Positions 50,501 to 61,460 of a DNA stretch of 64,000 bases are shown here, piece by piece. The stretch comes from Burkholderiales bacterium. GTDB taxonomy: Bacteria; Pseudomonadota; Gammaproteobacteria; Burkholderiales; Burkholderiaceae_C. The notes beneath the pieces were generated by a model. That model was not told the DNA's origin. It saw only the letters and a list, made by a program, of their open reading frames with translations, and made no database searches. The stretch lies in contig JAUVWL010000014.1 of assembly GCA_030604135.1 (NCBI GenBank), positions 43,058-107,057 on the forward strand, read 5' to 3'. How positions within the stretch are numbered: the first letter of the stretch is position 1; every line of letters starts with the position of its first letter. A program made the translations under genes and the position numbers.

Positions 50501-51429
50501 TGATCCACTTCATCAACAAGAAGATGCCGGGAGGCCTGCCCAAGAAGACCGCACGCGCGCTGCTGGACATCGAGGACAAGGACTACGTTCCGATCATTCG
50601 CAACCCGCAGGGAACGACCACCGAGACCGAGGCGGTGTTCTATTTCCCGGGCTGCGGTTCCGAGCGCCTGTTCAGCCAGGTCGGTCTGGCCACCCAGGCC
50701 ATGCTCTGGCATGCCGGTGTTCAGACCGTGCTGCCGCCCGGCTACCTGTGCTGTGGCTACCCGCAGCGCGGCTCGGGCCAGTTCGACAAGGCCGAGAAGA
50801 TCATCACCGACAACCGCGTGCTGTTCCACCGGGTGGCCAACACTCTGAACTACCTGGACATCAAGACTGTGGTGGTCAGCTGCGGCACCTGCTACGACCA
50901 GTTGCAGGGTTACGAGTTCGAGAAGATCTTCCCGGGCTGTCGCATCATCGACATCCACGAGTACCTTCTGGAAAGGGGCATCACACTGCCGGCAGGGCAG
51001 GGCGGCTTCCTGTACCACGACCCTTGCCACAGCCCGATGAAGCTGCAGGACCCAATGAAGACCGTCAAGGCTCTGGTGGGTGACGGAGTCCTGGAAAGCA
51101 AGCGCTGCTGTGGCGAGTCCGGAACGCTGGGTGTCACCCGTCCCGACATCTCGACACAGATACGCTTTCGCAAGGAAGAGGAAATCCGCAAGGGCGAAGC
51201 GGCCCTGCGTGCGTCTGGCGCGGTGGCGCCGACGGGCAATGTGAAGATCCTGACTTCCTGCCCCAGCTGCCTGCAAGGCCTCAGCCGCTATGGTGACGAC
51301 CTGAGCAATGGCCTGCTGGAGGCCGACTACATCGTGGTCGAGATGGCGCGGCAGATTCTGGGCGAGAACTGGTTGCCCGAGTACGTGTCAAAGGCCAATC
51401 AGGGCGGTATCGAGCGCGTGCTGGTTTGA
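47533..51429 (+). CDS. DUF3683/FAD-binding/4Fe-4S/CCG-domain oxidoreductase
   Basis: 1298 residues from ATG 47533. Order: N-terminal DUF3683 region (about 1-180), FAD_binding_4 with [11 protein letters not shown] at 212-222, FAD-oxidase C-terminal domain with [12 protein letters not shown] and SGEHGIG (about 695-750), two 4Fe-4S sites ([11 protein letters not shown] from 828; [11 protein letters not shown] from 890), then two CCG half-domains (FPGCGSERL from about 1039; DPCHSPMK and SCPSCLQG). It combines in one chain functions split among GlcD/GlcF or Dld plus GlpC-like subunits. It probably oxidises a 2-hydroxyacid and passes electrons to quinone. The substrate is unknown. It diverges from ugpB. 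Confidence 0.88.
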   Translation: MNAPTPLPLIDAAASEAPRLREIPYNYTSFSDREIVIRLLGERAWSLLDGLRSERRTGRSARMLYEVLGDIWVVQRNPYLQDDLLETPKRRRQLVEALQHRLGEVQKRRTPLDDQERDTLVGELLDAAGVCVSRFARSFDEMGELRQRARRVLKRLTAADNIKFDGLSRVSHVTDATDWRVEYPFLVLTPDTEAEMAGLVQGCIELGLTIIPRGGGTGYTGGAIPLTWKSVVINTEKLEAMTEVERVMVPGHDEPLPTVWTEAGVVTQRVADAAERAGFVFAVDPTSAEASCIGGNIAMNAGGKKAVLWGTALDNLISWRMVTPDAQWLEVRRLDHNLGKIHDAEVATFELQYFQADGRTLIRTERLEIPGRTFRKEGLGKDVTDKFLSGLPGIQKEGCDGLITSARWLVHRMPEHVRTVCLEFFGNPREGVPSIVEIKDFMFAEQKRSGTLLAGLEHLDDRYLKAVGYATKSKKGNGGLPKMVLIGDIVGDDADAVARATSEVIRIANSRSGEGFVAISPEARKKFWLDRKRTAAISKHTNAFKINEDVVIPLPRMGEYTLGIERINIELSLRNKIRLCDELQSFFLKGQLPLGKTDDANDIPSAELLEDRVQQALALVGEVRGLWSGWLRDVETLFPQLQDHTLRASWKTQLRAPLQQIFSGGSFDPILTECSAIHKRVLKGRVWVALHMHAGDGNVHTNIPVNSDDYEMLQTAHEAVARIMTLARSLDGVISGEHGIGITKLEFLSDDELAPFARYKAQVDPQGRFNKGKLLRDMDGMPALAQDANLRRADLSHAYTPSFGLMGHESLIMQQSDIGAIADSVKDCLRCGKCKPVCATHVPRANLLYSPRNKILATSLLIEAFLYEEQTRRGISIKHWEEFEDVADHCTVCHKCLSPCPVKIDFGDVTMNMRNLLRKMGQKSFRPGNAAAMFFLNATRPETIKFMRTAMVDVGFKAQRLANELLQRLARKQTSAPPATLGPAPVKEQVIHFINKKMPGGLPKKTARALLDIEDKDYVPIIRNPQGTTTETEAVFYFPGCGSERLFSQVGLATQAMLWHAGVQTVLPPGYLCCGYPQRGSGQFDKAEKIITDNRVLFHRVANTLNYLDIKTVVVSCGTCYDQLQGYEFEKIFPGCRIIDIHEYLLERGITLPAGQGGFLYHDPCHSPMKLQDPMKTVKALVGDGVLESKRCCGESGTLGVTRPDISTQIRFRKEEEIRKGEAALRASGAVAPTGNVKILTSCPSCLQGLSRYGDDLSNGLLEADYIVVEMARQILGENWLPEYVSKANQGGIERVLV

Positions 51430-51446
51430 AGCAAGGAGACGGCAAG

Positions 51447-51860
51447 ATGGCAGGACTGGACAAGGACACCCCGACACCGGTGGACATCACGGTGCACAGC
51501 ACGTCCCGCGTGCTGGAGATCGCGTTTTCGGATGGGCAGACCTTCCGTCTGCCATTTGAATTGATGCGCGTGTATTCGCCGTCGGCCGAGGTGCAGGGCC
51601 ATGGTCCCGGGCAGGAGGTGTTGCAGACCGGCAAACGCGAGGTGACCATCCTGGAATTGGAGGCCGTGGGCAACTACGCGGTGCAACCCACCTTCAGCGA
51701 TGGTCACGAATCGGGCATATTCTCCTGGGACTACCTCTACTTCCTGGGGGCTCGACAGGACGAACTGTGGGCCGATTACAACGCTCGCTTGCAGGCCGCA
51801 GGGGTGGATCGTGACGCACCCATGGTGTCGAAGGCCGGGAGCGCCTGCGGCAGCCATTGA
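51447..51860 (+). CDS. DUF971 protein
   Basis: 137 residues from ATG 51447, with AAGGAGA about 10 bases upstream. The core LEIAFSDGQTFRLPFELMRVYSPSAEV and FSDGHESGIFSWDYLYFLG match DUF971, the N-terminal domain also found in gamma-butyrobetaine hydroxylases and in some Fe-S assembly proteins. Standing alone its role is unknown. It lies 17 bases after the large oxidoreductase and 17 before ubiE. Confidence 0.88.
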   Translation: MAGLDKDTPTPVDITVHSTSRVLEIAFSDGQTFRLPFELMRVYSPSAEVQGHGPGQEVLQTGKREVTILELEAVGNYAVQPTFSDGHESGIFSWDYLYFLGARQDELWADYNARLQAAGVDRDAPMVSKAGSACGSH

Positions 51861-51877
51861 CAGCGTAGGATGGCGTC

Positions 51878-52612
51878 ATGGCCCAGACACACTTCGGATT
51901 CAAAACGGTTGACGAGCGCGAGAAGGCGCAGCGCGTGCGCAGTGTCTTCGACTCGGTGGCGCCCAGGTACGACCTGATGAACGACCTGATGTCGGCGGGA
52001 CTGCACAGGGTCTGGAAGCGGTACACCCTGACGGTGGCTCAGGCCCAACCTGGCCACCAGGTGCTGGACATCGCCGGGGGTACCGGAGACCTGTCACTCG
52101 GGTTCGCGCGTCAGGTCGGGCCCACCGGGCTTGTGGTGCACACCGACATCAATGAGGCCATGCTGCGTGAAGGCCGCGACCGCCTGCTCAATGAGGGCAT
52201 GGTCCTGCCGTCGATGGTCTGCGATGCGGAAAAGCTGCCGTTTGCCGACGGCAGATTCGACATCGTCTCGGTGGCCTTCGGTCTGCGCAACATGACCCAC
52301 AAGGACCAGGCCCTGGCCGAGATGAACCGGGTGCTGCGCCCGGGAGGCAAACTGTTGGTGCTGGAGTTCTCCAAGGTGGCCAAACCGCTGGAGAAGGCCT
52401 ACGACTGGTATTCCTTCAGTGTCTTGCCGCGCCTGGGGCGCTGGGTGGCAGGTGATGCCGAGAGCTACCGCTACCTGGCCGAGTCGATTCGCATGCATCC
52501 GGGGCAGGAAGAACTGCGTCAGATGATGAAGCAGGCCGGGTTCGGGCATGTGGACGTGCACAACCTGACCGGGGGTGTGGTGGCACTGCACCTGGGTATC
52601 AAGTGCCAGTGA
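51878..52612 (+). CDS. ubiE: ubiquinone/menaquinone C-methyltransferase
   Basis: 244 residues. UbiE signatures: [27 protein letters not shown] N-terminus, SAM motif [15 protein letters not shown], and [20 protein letters not shown]. It methylates the quinone ring on carbon. Tim44-like, ubiJ and ubiB follow, with a two-component pair in between. Confidence 0.96.
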   Translation: MAQTHFGFKTVDEREKAQRVRSVFDSVAPRYDLMNDLMSAGLHRVWKRYTLTVAQAQPGHQVLDIAGGTGDLSLGFARQVGPTGLVVHTDINEAMLREGRDRLLNEGMVLPSMVCDAEKLPFADGRFDIVSVAFGLRNMTHKDQALAEMNRVLRPGGKLLVLEFSKVAKPLEKAYDWYSFSVLPRLGRWVAGDAESYRYLAESIRMHPGQEELRQMMKQAGFGHVDVHNLTGGVVALHLGIKCQ

Positions 52613-52677
52613 GGCGAGCTGGCGCATTCAAGTGAACACAGAAACCGCCGATTTAACAGGCGGTCACGGGAGACACG

Positions 52678-53415
52678 ATGATTCGGGTTCAGGGAATTGT
52701 GGGGTTTGTGCTGGCGACACCTGTGGTGGCGCTGGCGTCGGACGCGGGTGCTGAGCATCCGGGCGCCGGCATGGCCCCCTGGCTGATCACAGGGGCCCTG
52801 CTGGCGGCAGTGGCTTTGTTGGGCGGACGGCAACTGTTGCGCCGTACCCGAGGTCATCACCTGGGCGCAGGCGCGGCAGACCACAGTGGCCACTCCCAGC
52901 TCGACCCCGTGTTGCCGCGGCAGTACAGCCCACAGAACGTAGGCAACGACGCCTCTGCACGCCCGTGGGAAAGCATGGCGGCGGTCGAACCGGTGGTTGG
53001 CGCCGGACTGGCTCCCAGCGGCCCGGCGGTTCCTGATGGCTTTGATGTCGAGGCCTTTCTGTGCGACTCAAAGGCCCACTTCATCGGCCTTCAGGCTGCC
53101 TGGGATCGAGGTGATGTCCCCGCTTTGCGAGCCATGATGACCGAGGGCATGCTGGCAGAAATACAGTGGCAATTGGCCGAGCGGGAACGCACAGGTGGCG
53201 CTGCCGAGATGCGCTCGGAGGTGGTCATGATCGACGCCCAGTTGCTGGGTATCGAGGAAGTGGACAATGGCTATATGGCCAGCGTGGAGTTCTCGGGTTT
53301 GATGCGCGAGAGCCTCGACGCCGGGCCGAACCCGTTCCGCGAACTGTGGAATATCACCCGGCCCAAAGGTGGCGAGGGGCGCTGGCTGGTAGCGGGTGTG
53401 CAAGCACTGCATTGA
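52678..53415 (+). CDS. Tim44-like domain membrane protein
   Basis: 245 residues. Signal/TM at 1-21 and a second TM at about 38-56, a low-complexity linker, then a Tim44-like domain (about 120-245: VEAFLCDSKAHFIGLQAAWD; LMRESLDAGPNPFRELWNITRP). Proteins of this type sit beside ubiE in many betaproteobacteria. The biochemical role is unknown to me. A stem with purine-rich GGGAGA lies before the ATG. Confidence 0.85.
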   Translation: MIRVQGIVGFVLATPVVALASDAGAEHPGAGMAPWLITGALLAAVALLGGRQLLRRTRGHHLGAGAADHSGHSQLDPVLPRQYSPQNVGNDASARPWESMAAVEPVVGAGLAPSGPAVPDGFDVEAFLCDSKAHFIGLQAAWDRGDVPALRAMMTEGMLAEIQWQLAERERTGGAAEMRSEVVMIDAQLLGIEEVDNGYMASVEFSGLMRESLDAGPNPFRELWNITRPKGGEGRWLVAGVQALH

Positions 53416-53505
53416 TGGGCAATGGGTGCGTCGCGGCACACCTGCCCAGGTAGGTGCTGCTGACGTTGGCGGGGAGAGCCCGGCTGGTGCACACTCGAGG
53501 CTTTC

Positions 53506-55188
53506 ATGGCCCGTGCAATGAGCGCCTTGTCCCAACCTGCCAGCAGACCCGGTTCCGTGGGTGGACGAACCCGGATTAACCTCGGCTTCCGGGCGCAGAT
53601 GATCTTGCTGGTTGGCTCGCTGCTGGTGCTGATGCTGGGCATCCAGGGCCTGTACCTCAACCAGCGTTACGCGGCCTTGATGGAAGACCAGATCGGGCAG
53701 CGTGCCTTGAGCGTGGCGCGTACCCTGGCCGCCAACGACGATCTTGTCGACGCCTTCAGTCAGCCCGATCCTTCGAGCCTGATCCAGCCGCTGGCAGAGC
53801 AGGTGCGCCAGCAGGTCGGGGCCAGTTTCATCGTGGTCGGCAACCGGGACAGCATCCGCTATTCACACCCGCTGCCCGATCGCCTGGGTCTTCGCATGGT
53901 GGGCGAAGACAACGACCCCGCGCTGCTGGAGGGGGCAGAATATGTCTCGCGGGCCACCGGGTCGTTGGGGCCGTCGATCCGGGGCAAAGTGCCGGTTCGC
54001 GATGCCGATGGCGAGATCATCGGCGTGGTGTCGGTCGGTTTCCTGGCCAGTGAAATCGGCGAGCGCATCGCCTCCGACATGCGTTCGAACCTGCTGCTGA
54101 TGGCCGGAACAGCCGGACTGGGCCTGCTCGGCGCGATCTGGATCGCCAACCGATTCAAGCGCGCCATCCTGGGCCTGGAGCCCCACGAAATTGCGCGCCG
54201 CCTCCAGGAGAAGGACGCCATTCTTCAATCCATGCACGAAGGCCTGGTGGCCGTGAATGCAGAGGGACACATCACGCTGGCCAATGCCGGTGCGCGTCGG
54301 TTCCTCTTGGGCGATGACCGCCAGGATCCGGCGGGCCAGGACTTCCTGCAGGCCTTGCCACGCTCGCGTCTGCATGAAGTCCTGCAGACAGGCGAAGCCC
54401 AGTACGACAAGGAAACCTGGGTGGGTGAACAACTGGTGGTGGTCAATCGTGTGCCCATCGTGGTTGATGGCCGGATCGAGGGTGCGGTGGCCACCTTTCG
54501 CAGCCGCATGGAAATTCTGGAGCTCTCGCGCAGCCTGGCCGAAGTCAGGCAACTGGCCGATGGCCTGCGTGAGCAGGCGCACGAGTTCTCCAACAAGCTG
54601 CACACCCTGGCCGGGCTGCTCCAGCTGGGCAATGTGCAGGAAGCCATTGCGCTGATCGGCGAGGAAAGCCGCCTGGAGCAGGCCCGCCTGACCCTGTTGC
54701 AGAGCCGGGTGCATGATGCGGCGCTCTGTGGCCTTCTGGCGGGCAAACTCATGCGCGCAGCGGGGCAGGGGGTTCAGATCGACGTTGACGAAGGCAGCAG
54801 CCTGCACAGCGAACTCTCCGTCGCCGGTCGAGAGGCGCTGCTGAGCATCATCGGGAACCTGCTGGAGAACGCCTGCGAGGCTCCCCGGCCGGCCGGCCGC
54901 TCCCCATTGGTGGTGCTGTCCTTCACCGACGTGGGGGACTCGGTGGTCATCGAAGTGGATGACAACGGTTGTGGGGTGGATACTGATCAGTCCGACTTGC
55001 TGTTCGCGCGGGGAGCCACCACCAAAGGTGAGGGGCGTGGTATCGGACTGACCCTGGTGCGGCAGCTGTGCCGGGACCTGGGCGGTGACGTCACGCTGGA
55101 GCCAGGAGAGCAGGGCGGAGCCTGTTTTGTTGCCGTGGTGGACAAGGCGCGGGTGGTCGCAGCGGAGGGCGTTCTCCATGGCACCTGA
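53506..55188 (+). CDS. CitA/DcuS-family sensor histidine kinase
   Basis: 560 residues. TM1 about 27-48, a periplasmic sensor (Cache/PAS-like) domain about 50-190, TM2 about 192-213, a cytoplasmic PAS domain about 225-335, then the H-box HEFSNKLHTLAGLL with His359 and the ATPase boxes IGNLLENACEA, DDNGCGVD and GRGIGLTLV. The HEFxNKLH box marks the CitA/DcuS family, which senses citrate or C4-dicarboxylates. The ligand here is not known. The regulator gene overlaps it by 11 bases. Confidence 0.92.
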   Translation: MARAMSALSQPASRPGSVGGRTRINLGFRAQMILLVGSLLVLMLGIQGLYLNQRYAALMEDQIGQRALSVARTLAANDDLVDAFSQPDPSSLIQPLAEQVRQQVGASFIVVGNRDSIRYSHPLPDRLGLRMVGEDNDPALLEGAEYVSRATGSLGPSIRGKVPVRDADGEIIGVVSVGFLASEIGERIASDMRSNLLLMAGTAGLGLLGAIWIANRFKRAILGLEPHEIARRLQEKDAILQSMHEGLVAVNAEGHITLANAGARRFLLGDDRQDPAGQDFLQALPRSRLHEVLQTGEAQYDKETWVGEQLVVVNRVPIVVDGRIEGAVATFRSRMEILELSRSLAEVRQLADGLREQAHEFSNKLHTLAGLLQLGNVQEAIALIGEESRLEQARLTLLQSRVHDAALCGLLAGKLMRAAGQGVQIDVDEGSSLHSELSVAGREALLSIIGNLLENACEAPRPAGRSPLVVLSFTDVGDSVVIEVDDNGCGVDTDQSDLLFARGATTKGEGRGIGLTLVRQLCRDLGGDVTLEPGEQGGACFVAVVDKARVVAAEGVLHGT

Positions 55189-55879
55189 ATCCAGGATCTA
55201 TCGTGTTCTGATCGTGGAAGACGATTTTCGGATCGCGCAGATCAATGCGGCGATGGTCGAGCGGCATGCGCGCTTTCAGGTGGTGGGCAGTTGCCGCAGT
55301 GGCGCCGAGGCCCTGGCCTGGCTGGAGACCCAGAGTCATGACGTGGACCTGGCCCTGCTGGATGTCTACCTGCCCGATGTCGAGGGTCTGTCGCTGCTCT
55401 GGGAAGTGCGCCGCATCTGCCGTCACCTGGACATCGTGATGGTGACGGCCGCCAAGGAGGTCGACACGGTGGAAGAGGCCCTTCGGGCCGGTGTCTTTGA
55501 TTTTCTGATCAAGCCGGTTCAGGTCACCCGCATGCAAGCCATGCTGGAGCGCTTCCTTCAGCGGCGGGCCATGGGTCGGCAGCGGGAGATCGACCAGAGG
55601 CAGCTCGACGAAGCGCTGGCGGCCAGCGTGCCGGAAGACCGTGCCCGAACCTTGCCCAAGGGGGTGGATGCGGTTTCTCTGGAAACCATTCTGCAGGCGC
55701 TGTCCCTGGCGACCACGCCCCTGTCGGCCAGCGAGATGGCGGAGCGAACGGGTACCAGCCGGTCAACCGCTCGCCGCTACCTTGAGTACCTCGTGGGCAC
55801 TGGCCAGGTGGGCGTTGCCGCCGCCTACGGTGAAGTTGGTCGGCCGCAGCGCCTGTACAAGTTGCGCACGCCTGTCTGA
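55178..55879 (+). CDS. CitB/DcuR-family response regulator
   Basis: 233 residues from ATG 55178, overlapping the kinase. Receiver domain with VLIVEDDFR, phospho-acceptor Asp62 (LALLDVYLP) and DFLIKPVQ, then a C-terminal HTH (TPLSASEMAERTGTSRSTAR) of the DcuR/CitB type. Family members control uptake or use of di- and tricarboxylates. No transporter gene lies next to it, so its regulon is elsewhere or includes the flanking ubi genes. Confidence 0.92.
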   Translation: MAPESRIYRVLIVEDDFRIAQINAAMVERHARFQVVGSCRSGAEALAWLETQSHDVDLALLDVYLPDVEGLSLLWEVRRICRHLDIVMVTAAKEVDTVEEALRAGVFDFLIKPVQVTRMQAMLERFLQRRAMGRQREIDQRQLDEALAASVPEDRARTLPKGVDAVSLETILQALSLATTPLSASEMAERTGTSRSTARRYLEYLVGTGQVGVAAAYGEVGRPQRLYKLRTPV

Positions 55880-56007
55880 TCCGGGCGACCTCCGCACCTG
55901 TGCCTGGTGTCGGACCACAGTCCGGGCGCCCGCGGGGTGCACTCGGTTGAGGTTGGTGTCAGGCCATCACTTGGCCGTGTCACTTTATCCGTCAAAATCG
56001 GGGGGCC

Positions 56008-56580
56008 ATGAAAAACTCAGCCCCCGAATCCAATGCCCCCTCACGCGCTGCCGGACCTGCCGGTTTGCTGCAAAGTTTGTTGCAGGGGATTCAGCCGCCG
56101 GCCTGGGTGGTCGACGACCTGCAGAATCGGGTGGTGCTGTTTCTCAACCACGTGCTGGGTCAGGAGCCCCAGGCACAGGAGCGTTTGCGTCGCCAGAAGG
56201 GCAAGAGCGTGCGCATGCAATGGGCTGGCTTTCACCTGTGCCTGGCGCCGACGGCGGCCGGCCTGCTGGAACGGGTGAATTCGGCCGGTACCCAGGATCT
56301 GGTCGTTACGGTGTCCCAGACTTCGCCGCTGGTGTTGGCCAAGACCGTGTTGGCCGGTGACAAGCCTGCGGTGGACATTCGGGGCGACGTACAGCTCGCC
56401 GCCGAAGTGGCCTGGCTGGTGGACAACCTGCGCTGGGACGTGGAGGAGGATCTGTCACGCCTGGTGGGCGACGGACCGGCGCACAGCCTGGCGCGCATGG
56501 GTCGGGGCATGGCGTCTGCGCTGCGGGCCTTTCTGGGCGCGTCCGGCCAGTCGACAGCAGATCGCGGACCTCAGGCCTGA
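56008..56580 (+). CDS. ubiJ: ubiquinone biosynthesis accessory factor UbiJ (SCP2 domain)
   Basis: 190 residues. An SCP2 lipid-binding domain covers about 20-130 and a helical tail with AEVAWLVDNLRWDVEEDLSRLVGD follows, which is characteristic of UbiJ. UbiJ holds polyprenyl intermediates in the soluble Ubi complex. It lies 9 bases before ubiB, the standard ubiJ-ubiB pairing, but is cut off from ubiE by the two-component genes. The 128-bp gap upstream has GC-rich hairpins and no clear promoter. Confidence 0.9.
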   Translation: MKNSAPESNAPSRAAGPAGLLQSLLQGIQPPAWVVDDLQNRVVLFLNHVLGQEPQAQERLRRQKGKSVRMQWAGFHLCLAPTAAGLLERVNSAGTQDLVVTVSQTSPLVLAKTVLAGDKPAVDIRGDVQLAAEVAWLVDNLRWDVEEDLSRLVGDGPAHSLARMGRGMASALRAFLGASGQSTADRGPQA

Positions 56581-56589
56581 GGTCCCCGC

Positions 56590-58158
56590 ATGCTGCAACG
56601 CGCGTTCCGCGGTATTTTCATTGTCTGGGTCGTGCTCAGGCACGGTCTGGATGAGCTGGTGCTGTCCAGCTTCCGGCATCCCTGGTTTCGCCTGCTGGCG
56701 CGCATGGTCTCCTTCGGGCGTCGACTGGATGCACCGCGCGGCCAGCGACTGCGCGAAGCTCTGGAGCGGCTCGGCCCCATCTTCGTCAAGTTCGGGCAGG
56801 TGCTCTCGACCCGGCGTGACCTGCTGCCTGCCGACATCGCCGACGAGCTGGCCCGTCTGCAGGATCGGGTGCCACCCTTCCCCAGTTCGGTCGCGGTGCG
56901 CACCATCGAGCGCGCCTTCGGCAAGCCGCTGGATGCGGTGTTCAGCCATTTCGAGCAGGTGCCGGTGGCCAGTGCCTCCATTGCCCAGGTGCATTTCGCC
57001 ACGCTGAGGGACGGCCGGCACGGTGGCCGGGAGGTGGCGGTCAAGGTGCTGCGCCCCAACATGCTGCCGGTGATCGAGAAGGACCTCAGCCTGATGCGCA
57101 TGATGGCCGGCTGGGTGGAGAAGCTCTCGTCCGATGGCAAACGCCTCAAGCCCCGCGAGGTGGTGGCCGAGTTCGACAAGTACCTGCATGACGAGCTGGA
57201 CCTGTTGCGCGAAGCGGCCAATGCCGCCCAGCTGCGTCGCAACATGGCCGGACTGGACCTGGTGCTGATTCCGGAGATGCTCTGGGACTACTGCCACACC
57301 GAGGTGATGGTGATGGAGCGCATGCACGGCGTGCCCATCAACCGGGTGGACGAGCTGCGTCGGCTCGGCGTGGACATTCCCCGTCTCGCCCGCGACGGCG
57401 TGACCATCTTTTTTACCCAGGTGTTTCGCGACGGCTTCTTCCACGCCGACATGCACCCGGGCAACATCCAGGTCAGTGTCGACCCGGCCACTTTCGGGCG
57501 CTACATCTCGCTGGACTTCGGCATCGTCGGCACGCTCACCGAATTCGACAAGGAGTACCTGGCGCAGAACTTCACGGCTTTTTTCCGGCGCGACTACAAG
57601 CGGGTGGCCGAATTGCATGTCGAGTCGGGGTGGGTGCCGCAGGACACCCGTATCGACGAACTTGAGTCGGCGATCCGTGCCGTCTGTGAGCCCTATTTCG
57701 ACCGGCCCCTCAAGGAAATTTCCCTGGGCATGGTGTTGATGCGCCTGTTCCAGACATCACGCCGGTTCCATGTCGAGATCCAGCCCCAACTGGTACTGCT
57801 GCAGAAGACCTTGCTCAACATTGAAGGCCTGGGTCGTGACCTGGATCCCGACCTGGACCTGTGGAACACCGCCAAGCCCTTCCTGGAAAAATGGATGCTG
57901 GAGCAGGTCGGGCCCCAGAGGCTGCTGCAGCAACTGAAGGAGGAGGCGCCGCAGTACGCCAAGTTGCTGCCGGCGCTGCCGCGGCTGCTGCATGACTACC
58001 TGCGGCATCGTCACGAAGCGTCACGCAACGAGATTCAAGAGTTGATTCGTGAACAGCGGCGCACCAACCGGCTGTTGCAGGCCCTTTTTTATGGCGGGTT
58101 GGGATTTGTGCTCGGACTGATCGCGATGCAGGTGCTGGTCCGCGTGCGCCTCTGGTGA
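56590..58158 (+). CDS. ubiB: UbiB atypical kinase/ATPase
   Basis: 522 residues. ABC1-family signature [17 protein letters not shown] (KxGQ), catalytic VAVKVLRPN and [11 protein letters not shown], metal-binding LDFGIVGTL. Two C-terminal TM segments (about 485-520). UbiB hydrolyses ATP to help extract ubiquinone precursors from the membrane. Confidence 0.95.
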   Translation: MLQRAFRGIFIVWVVLRHGLDELVLSSFRHPWFRLLARMVSFGRRLDAPRGQRLREALERLGPIFVKFGQVLSTRRDLLPADIADELARLQDRVPPFPSSVAVRTIERAFGKPLDAVFSHFEQVPVASASIAQVHFATLRDGRHGGREVAVKVLRPNMLPVIEKDLSLMRMMAGWVEKLSSDGKRLKPREVVAEFDKYLHDELDLLREAANAAQLRRNMAGLDLVLIPEMLWDYCHTEVMVMERMHGVPINRVDELRRLGVDIPRLARDGVTIFFTQVFRDGFFHADMHPGNIQVSVDPATFGRYISLDFGIVGTLTEFDKEYLAQNFTAFFRRDYKRVAELHVESGWVPQDTRIDELESAIRAVCEPYFDRPLKEISLGMVLMRLFQTSRRFHVEIQPQLVLLQKTLLNIEGLGRDLDPDLDLWNTAKPFLEKWMLEQVGPQRLLQQLKEEAPQYAKLLPALPRLLHDYLRHRHEASRNEIQELIREQRRTNRLLQALFYGGLGFVLGLIAMQVLVRVRLW

Positions 58159-58222
58159 TGCGGCGTCACCGTCCCGTGTGCAGGTGAACAGGGCTTGAAA
58201 AACAGAATGGGCAGCCTCAATT

Positions 58223-58228
58223 TATAAT
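58223..58228 (+). promoter_or_regulatory. -10 box (TATAAT) upstream of FmdB gene and aspS
   Basis: Perfect TATAAT 65 bases after ubiB and 109 before the FmdB ATG. A TTGAAA lies 22 bases further up, too far for a normal -35. The rest of the 178-bp gap holds nothing recognisable. Confidence 0.4.
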
Positions 58229-58336
58229 GAGCGGTTTTCCTCGGCGCCCAGTCGAGGGCCTGGCGCCTGCTTGCGCCGTATGCCTGCCCCCAACGGGCCA
58301 CCGTTTGCTCCACCCGTCTTCTCACAGGTTCACGTC

Positions 58337-58657
58337 ATGCCGATTTATGCCTACAAGTGTGCGTCCTGCGGCCACGCCAAGGACGTGTTGCAGAAGATCT
58401 CCGATGCGCCGCTGAGCACCTGTCCCGCCTGTGGCCAGGAGAGCTTCCAGAAGCAGCTCACCGCTGCCGGTTTTCAGCTCAAGGGGTCGGGTTGGTATGT
58501 GACCGACTTTCGGGGTGACGGCAAGTCCGTTTCTTCTGCTGGCAAGACAGACGACAACGCGACTGCGTCGCCTTCGACTCCTCCGGCGACAGGCGCGGCG
58601 CCTTCAGACAATTCGGCCAGTGCGCCGGCGACCGGTGCCGCGAACACCAGCGGCTGA
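58337..58657 (+). CDS. FmdB-family zinc ribbon protein
   Basis: 106 residues from ATG 58337. N-terminal MPIYAYKCASCGHAKDVLQK and TCPACGQESFQKQLTAAGF give the two CxxC pairs of the FmdB zinc ribbon. The Ser/Ala/Thr-rich tail (about 60-106) is low complexity. Function is unclear. It stands just before aspS as in related genomes, though the DUF502 membrane gene I would expect between them is absent. Confidence 0.88.
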   Translation: MPIYAYKCASCGHAKDVLQKISDAPLSTCPACGQESFQKQLTAAGFQLKGSGWYVTDFRGDGKSVSSAGKTDDNATASPSTPPATGAAPSDNSASAPATGAANTSG

Positions 58658-58729
58658 CGTCCCACGCGTCTTTGCCGAACCCATCCTGAATGGCGGCTCT
58701 GCCCGCCTCTGTTGAAAGCACGATTCCTC

Positions 58730-60523
<1,794 letters not shown>

Positions 60524-60552
60524 TGCGGTGCTGATCAGGGTTTAGGATGCGA

Positions 60553-60576
60553 GGGCGCCGGTGGGCGCCCTTTTTT
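60553..60576 (+). terminator. intrinsic terminator after aspS
   Basis: GGGCGCC-GGTG-GGCGCCC, a 7-bp perfect stem, followed by TTTTTT. It ends 4 bases before the second copy of the inverted-repeat element. Confidence 0.9.
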
Positions 60577-60580
60577 CTGA

Positions 60581-60739
60581 CTCAGAGGCTGAAAGGGAGT
60601 TGGGCGTGCCCGAAAGGGCACCCCAAAGCGCCGTCGGCAAGGCGCGAAGCACAGCCGCAGCTCGGGCTACGGCGCGCATTTGCAACGCAGCAGGCGGTGG
60701 TTTGGGGTGGCAAGGCGGGCATGACCGGTTTTCTCTCAG
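60581..60739. repeat. inverted-repeat-bounded element, copy 2 (159 bp)
   Basis: Matches 23745-23911 along its length, about 80% identical by eye, with the shared core CTCGGGCTACGGCGCGCATT and the same CTCAG ends. Here the end repeats and the inner stem (GCCGCAGC/GCTACGGC) are less perfect, suggesting an older copy. It lies between the aspS terminator and the Nudix gene, and its right end overlaps the only upstream ATG of that gene. Confidence 0.8.
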
Positions 60740-61260
60740 CATTTCACTCCAGCTACTGCCTGGCCTTGCGCTTGTCTCGCACAACTGTCTTCAAGATACC
60801 CCAGTCCGTGCTGGTCGTGATCCACACGCCGGCGCTGGAGGTGTTGCTGATCGAACGGGCCGATGCGCCCGGCTTCTGGCAGTCGGTGACCGGGTCCAAG
60901 GACCACCCGGATGACAGCTTTTTTGACACGGCGGTTCGCGAGGTCCTGGAGGAGACAGGTCTCGATGCGCGTGCGCCCGGTTGCTGCCTGAGCGACTGGA
61001 TGCTGGAGAATGTTTACGAGATCTACCCGCAGTGGTTGCACCGGTACGCACCGGGTGTTACCCACAACACGGAGCACCTCTTCGGTCTTTGCATACCCGA
61101 ATGTGTGAGCGTGGTCCTTGACCCGAGGGAGCACAAGGCCCAGGTCTGGTTGCCCTGGCAAGTGGCTGCCGATCGGTGTTTTTCGCCGTCCAATGCCGAG
61201 GCCATTGGCTGGCTTCCCCGCCTTGGGGGTCGTTCGCCGGAATTACCTCGTGAGCCGTGA
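60721..61260 (+). CDS. nudB: NudB-like dihydroneopterin triphosphate diphosphatase (Nudix)
   Basis: 179 residues from ATG 60721, but homology starts at FKIPQSVLVVIHTPALEVLL; a TTG at 60772 (162 residues) is equally likely and lies outside the repeat. GFWQSVTGSKD and AVREVLEETGL identify the NudB group that removes pyrophosphate from dihydroneopterin triphosphate in folate synthesis. The Nudix box has Asp where a Glu is usual in its first half (SKDHPDD). Confidence 0.8.
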   Translation: MTGFLSAFHSSYCLALRLSRTTVFKIPQSVLVVIHTPALEVLLIERADAPGFWQSVTGSKDHPDDSFFDTAVREVLEETGLDARAPGCCLSDWMLENVYEIYPQWLHRYAPGVTHNTEHLFGLCIPECVSVVLDPREHKAQVWLPWQVAADRCFSPSNAEAIGWLPRLGGRSPELPREP

Positions 61261-61418
61261 GCCCACCTGATCGGCCTTGTGGTGTACCCGCAGCAGTCCT
61301 ACCGCGAACGCGTGACATACGTCGACCAAATGGCCAATTTGTTTCCCTTGATACCAAACACCGAGGGAGATCCCAAAAATAGAGTACTTAATCATGTTAA
61401 AAACCGTAACGTATTACT

Positions 61419-61433
61419 GAGGGCAATGCCCTC
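61419..61433 (+). other. hairpin in the 5' region of the surface-protein gene
   Basis: GAGGGC-AAT-GCCCTC, a 6-bp stem with a 3-base loop, 28 bases before the start codon. The surrounding 200-bp gap (61261-61460) is the most AT-rich intergenic region here, so regulatory content is plausible, but I cannot place a promoter. Confidence 0.4.
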
Positions 61434-61460
61434 TTGGCTTTGCTGAACAACGGTGCTGGC

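Noticed and set aside
47722..51276. 1184-codon open frame antisense to the large oxidoreductase
   Set aside because: High-GC mirror of a well-supported gene. Its translation is His/Gln/Val-rich with no domain, and the plus strand has clear cofactor motifs.
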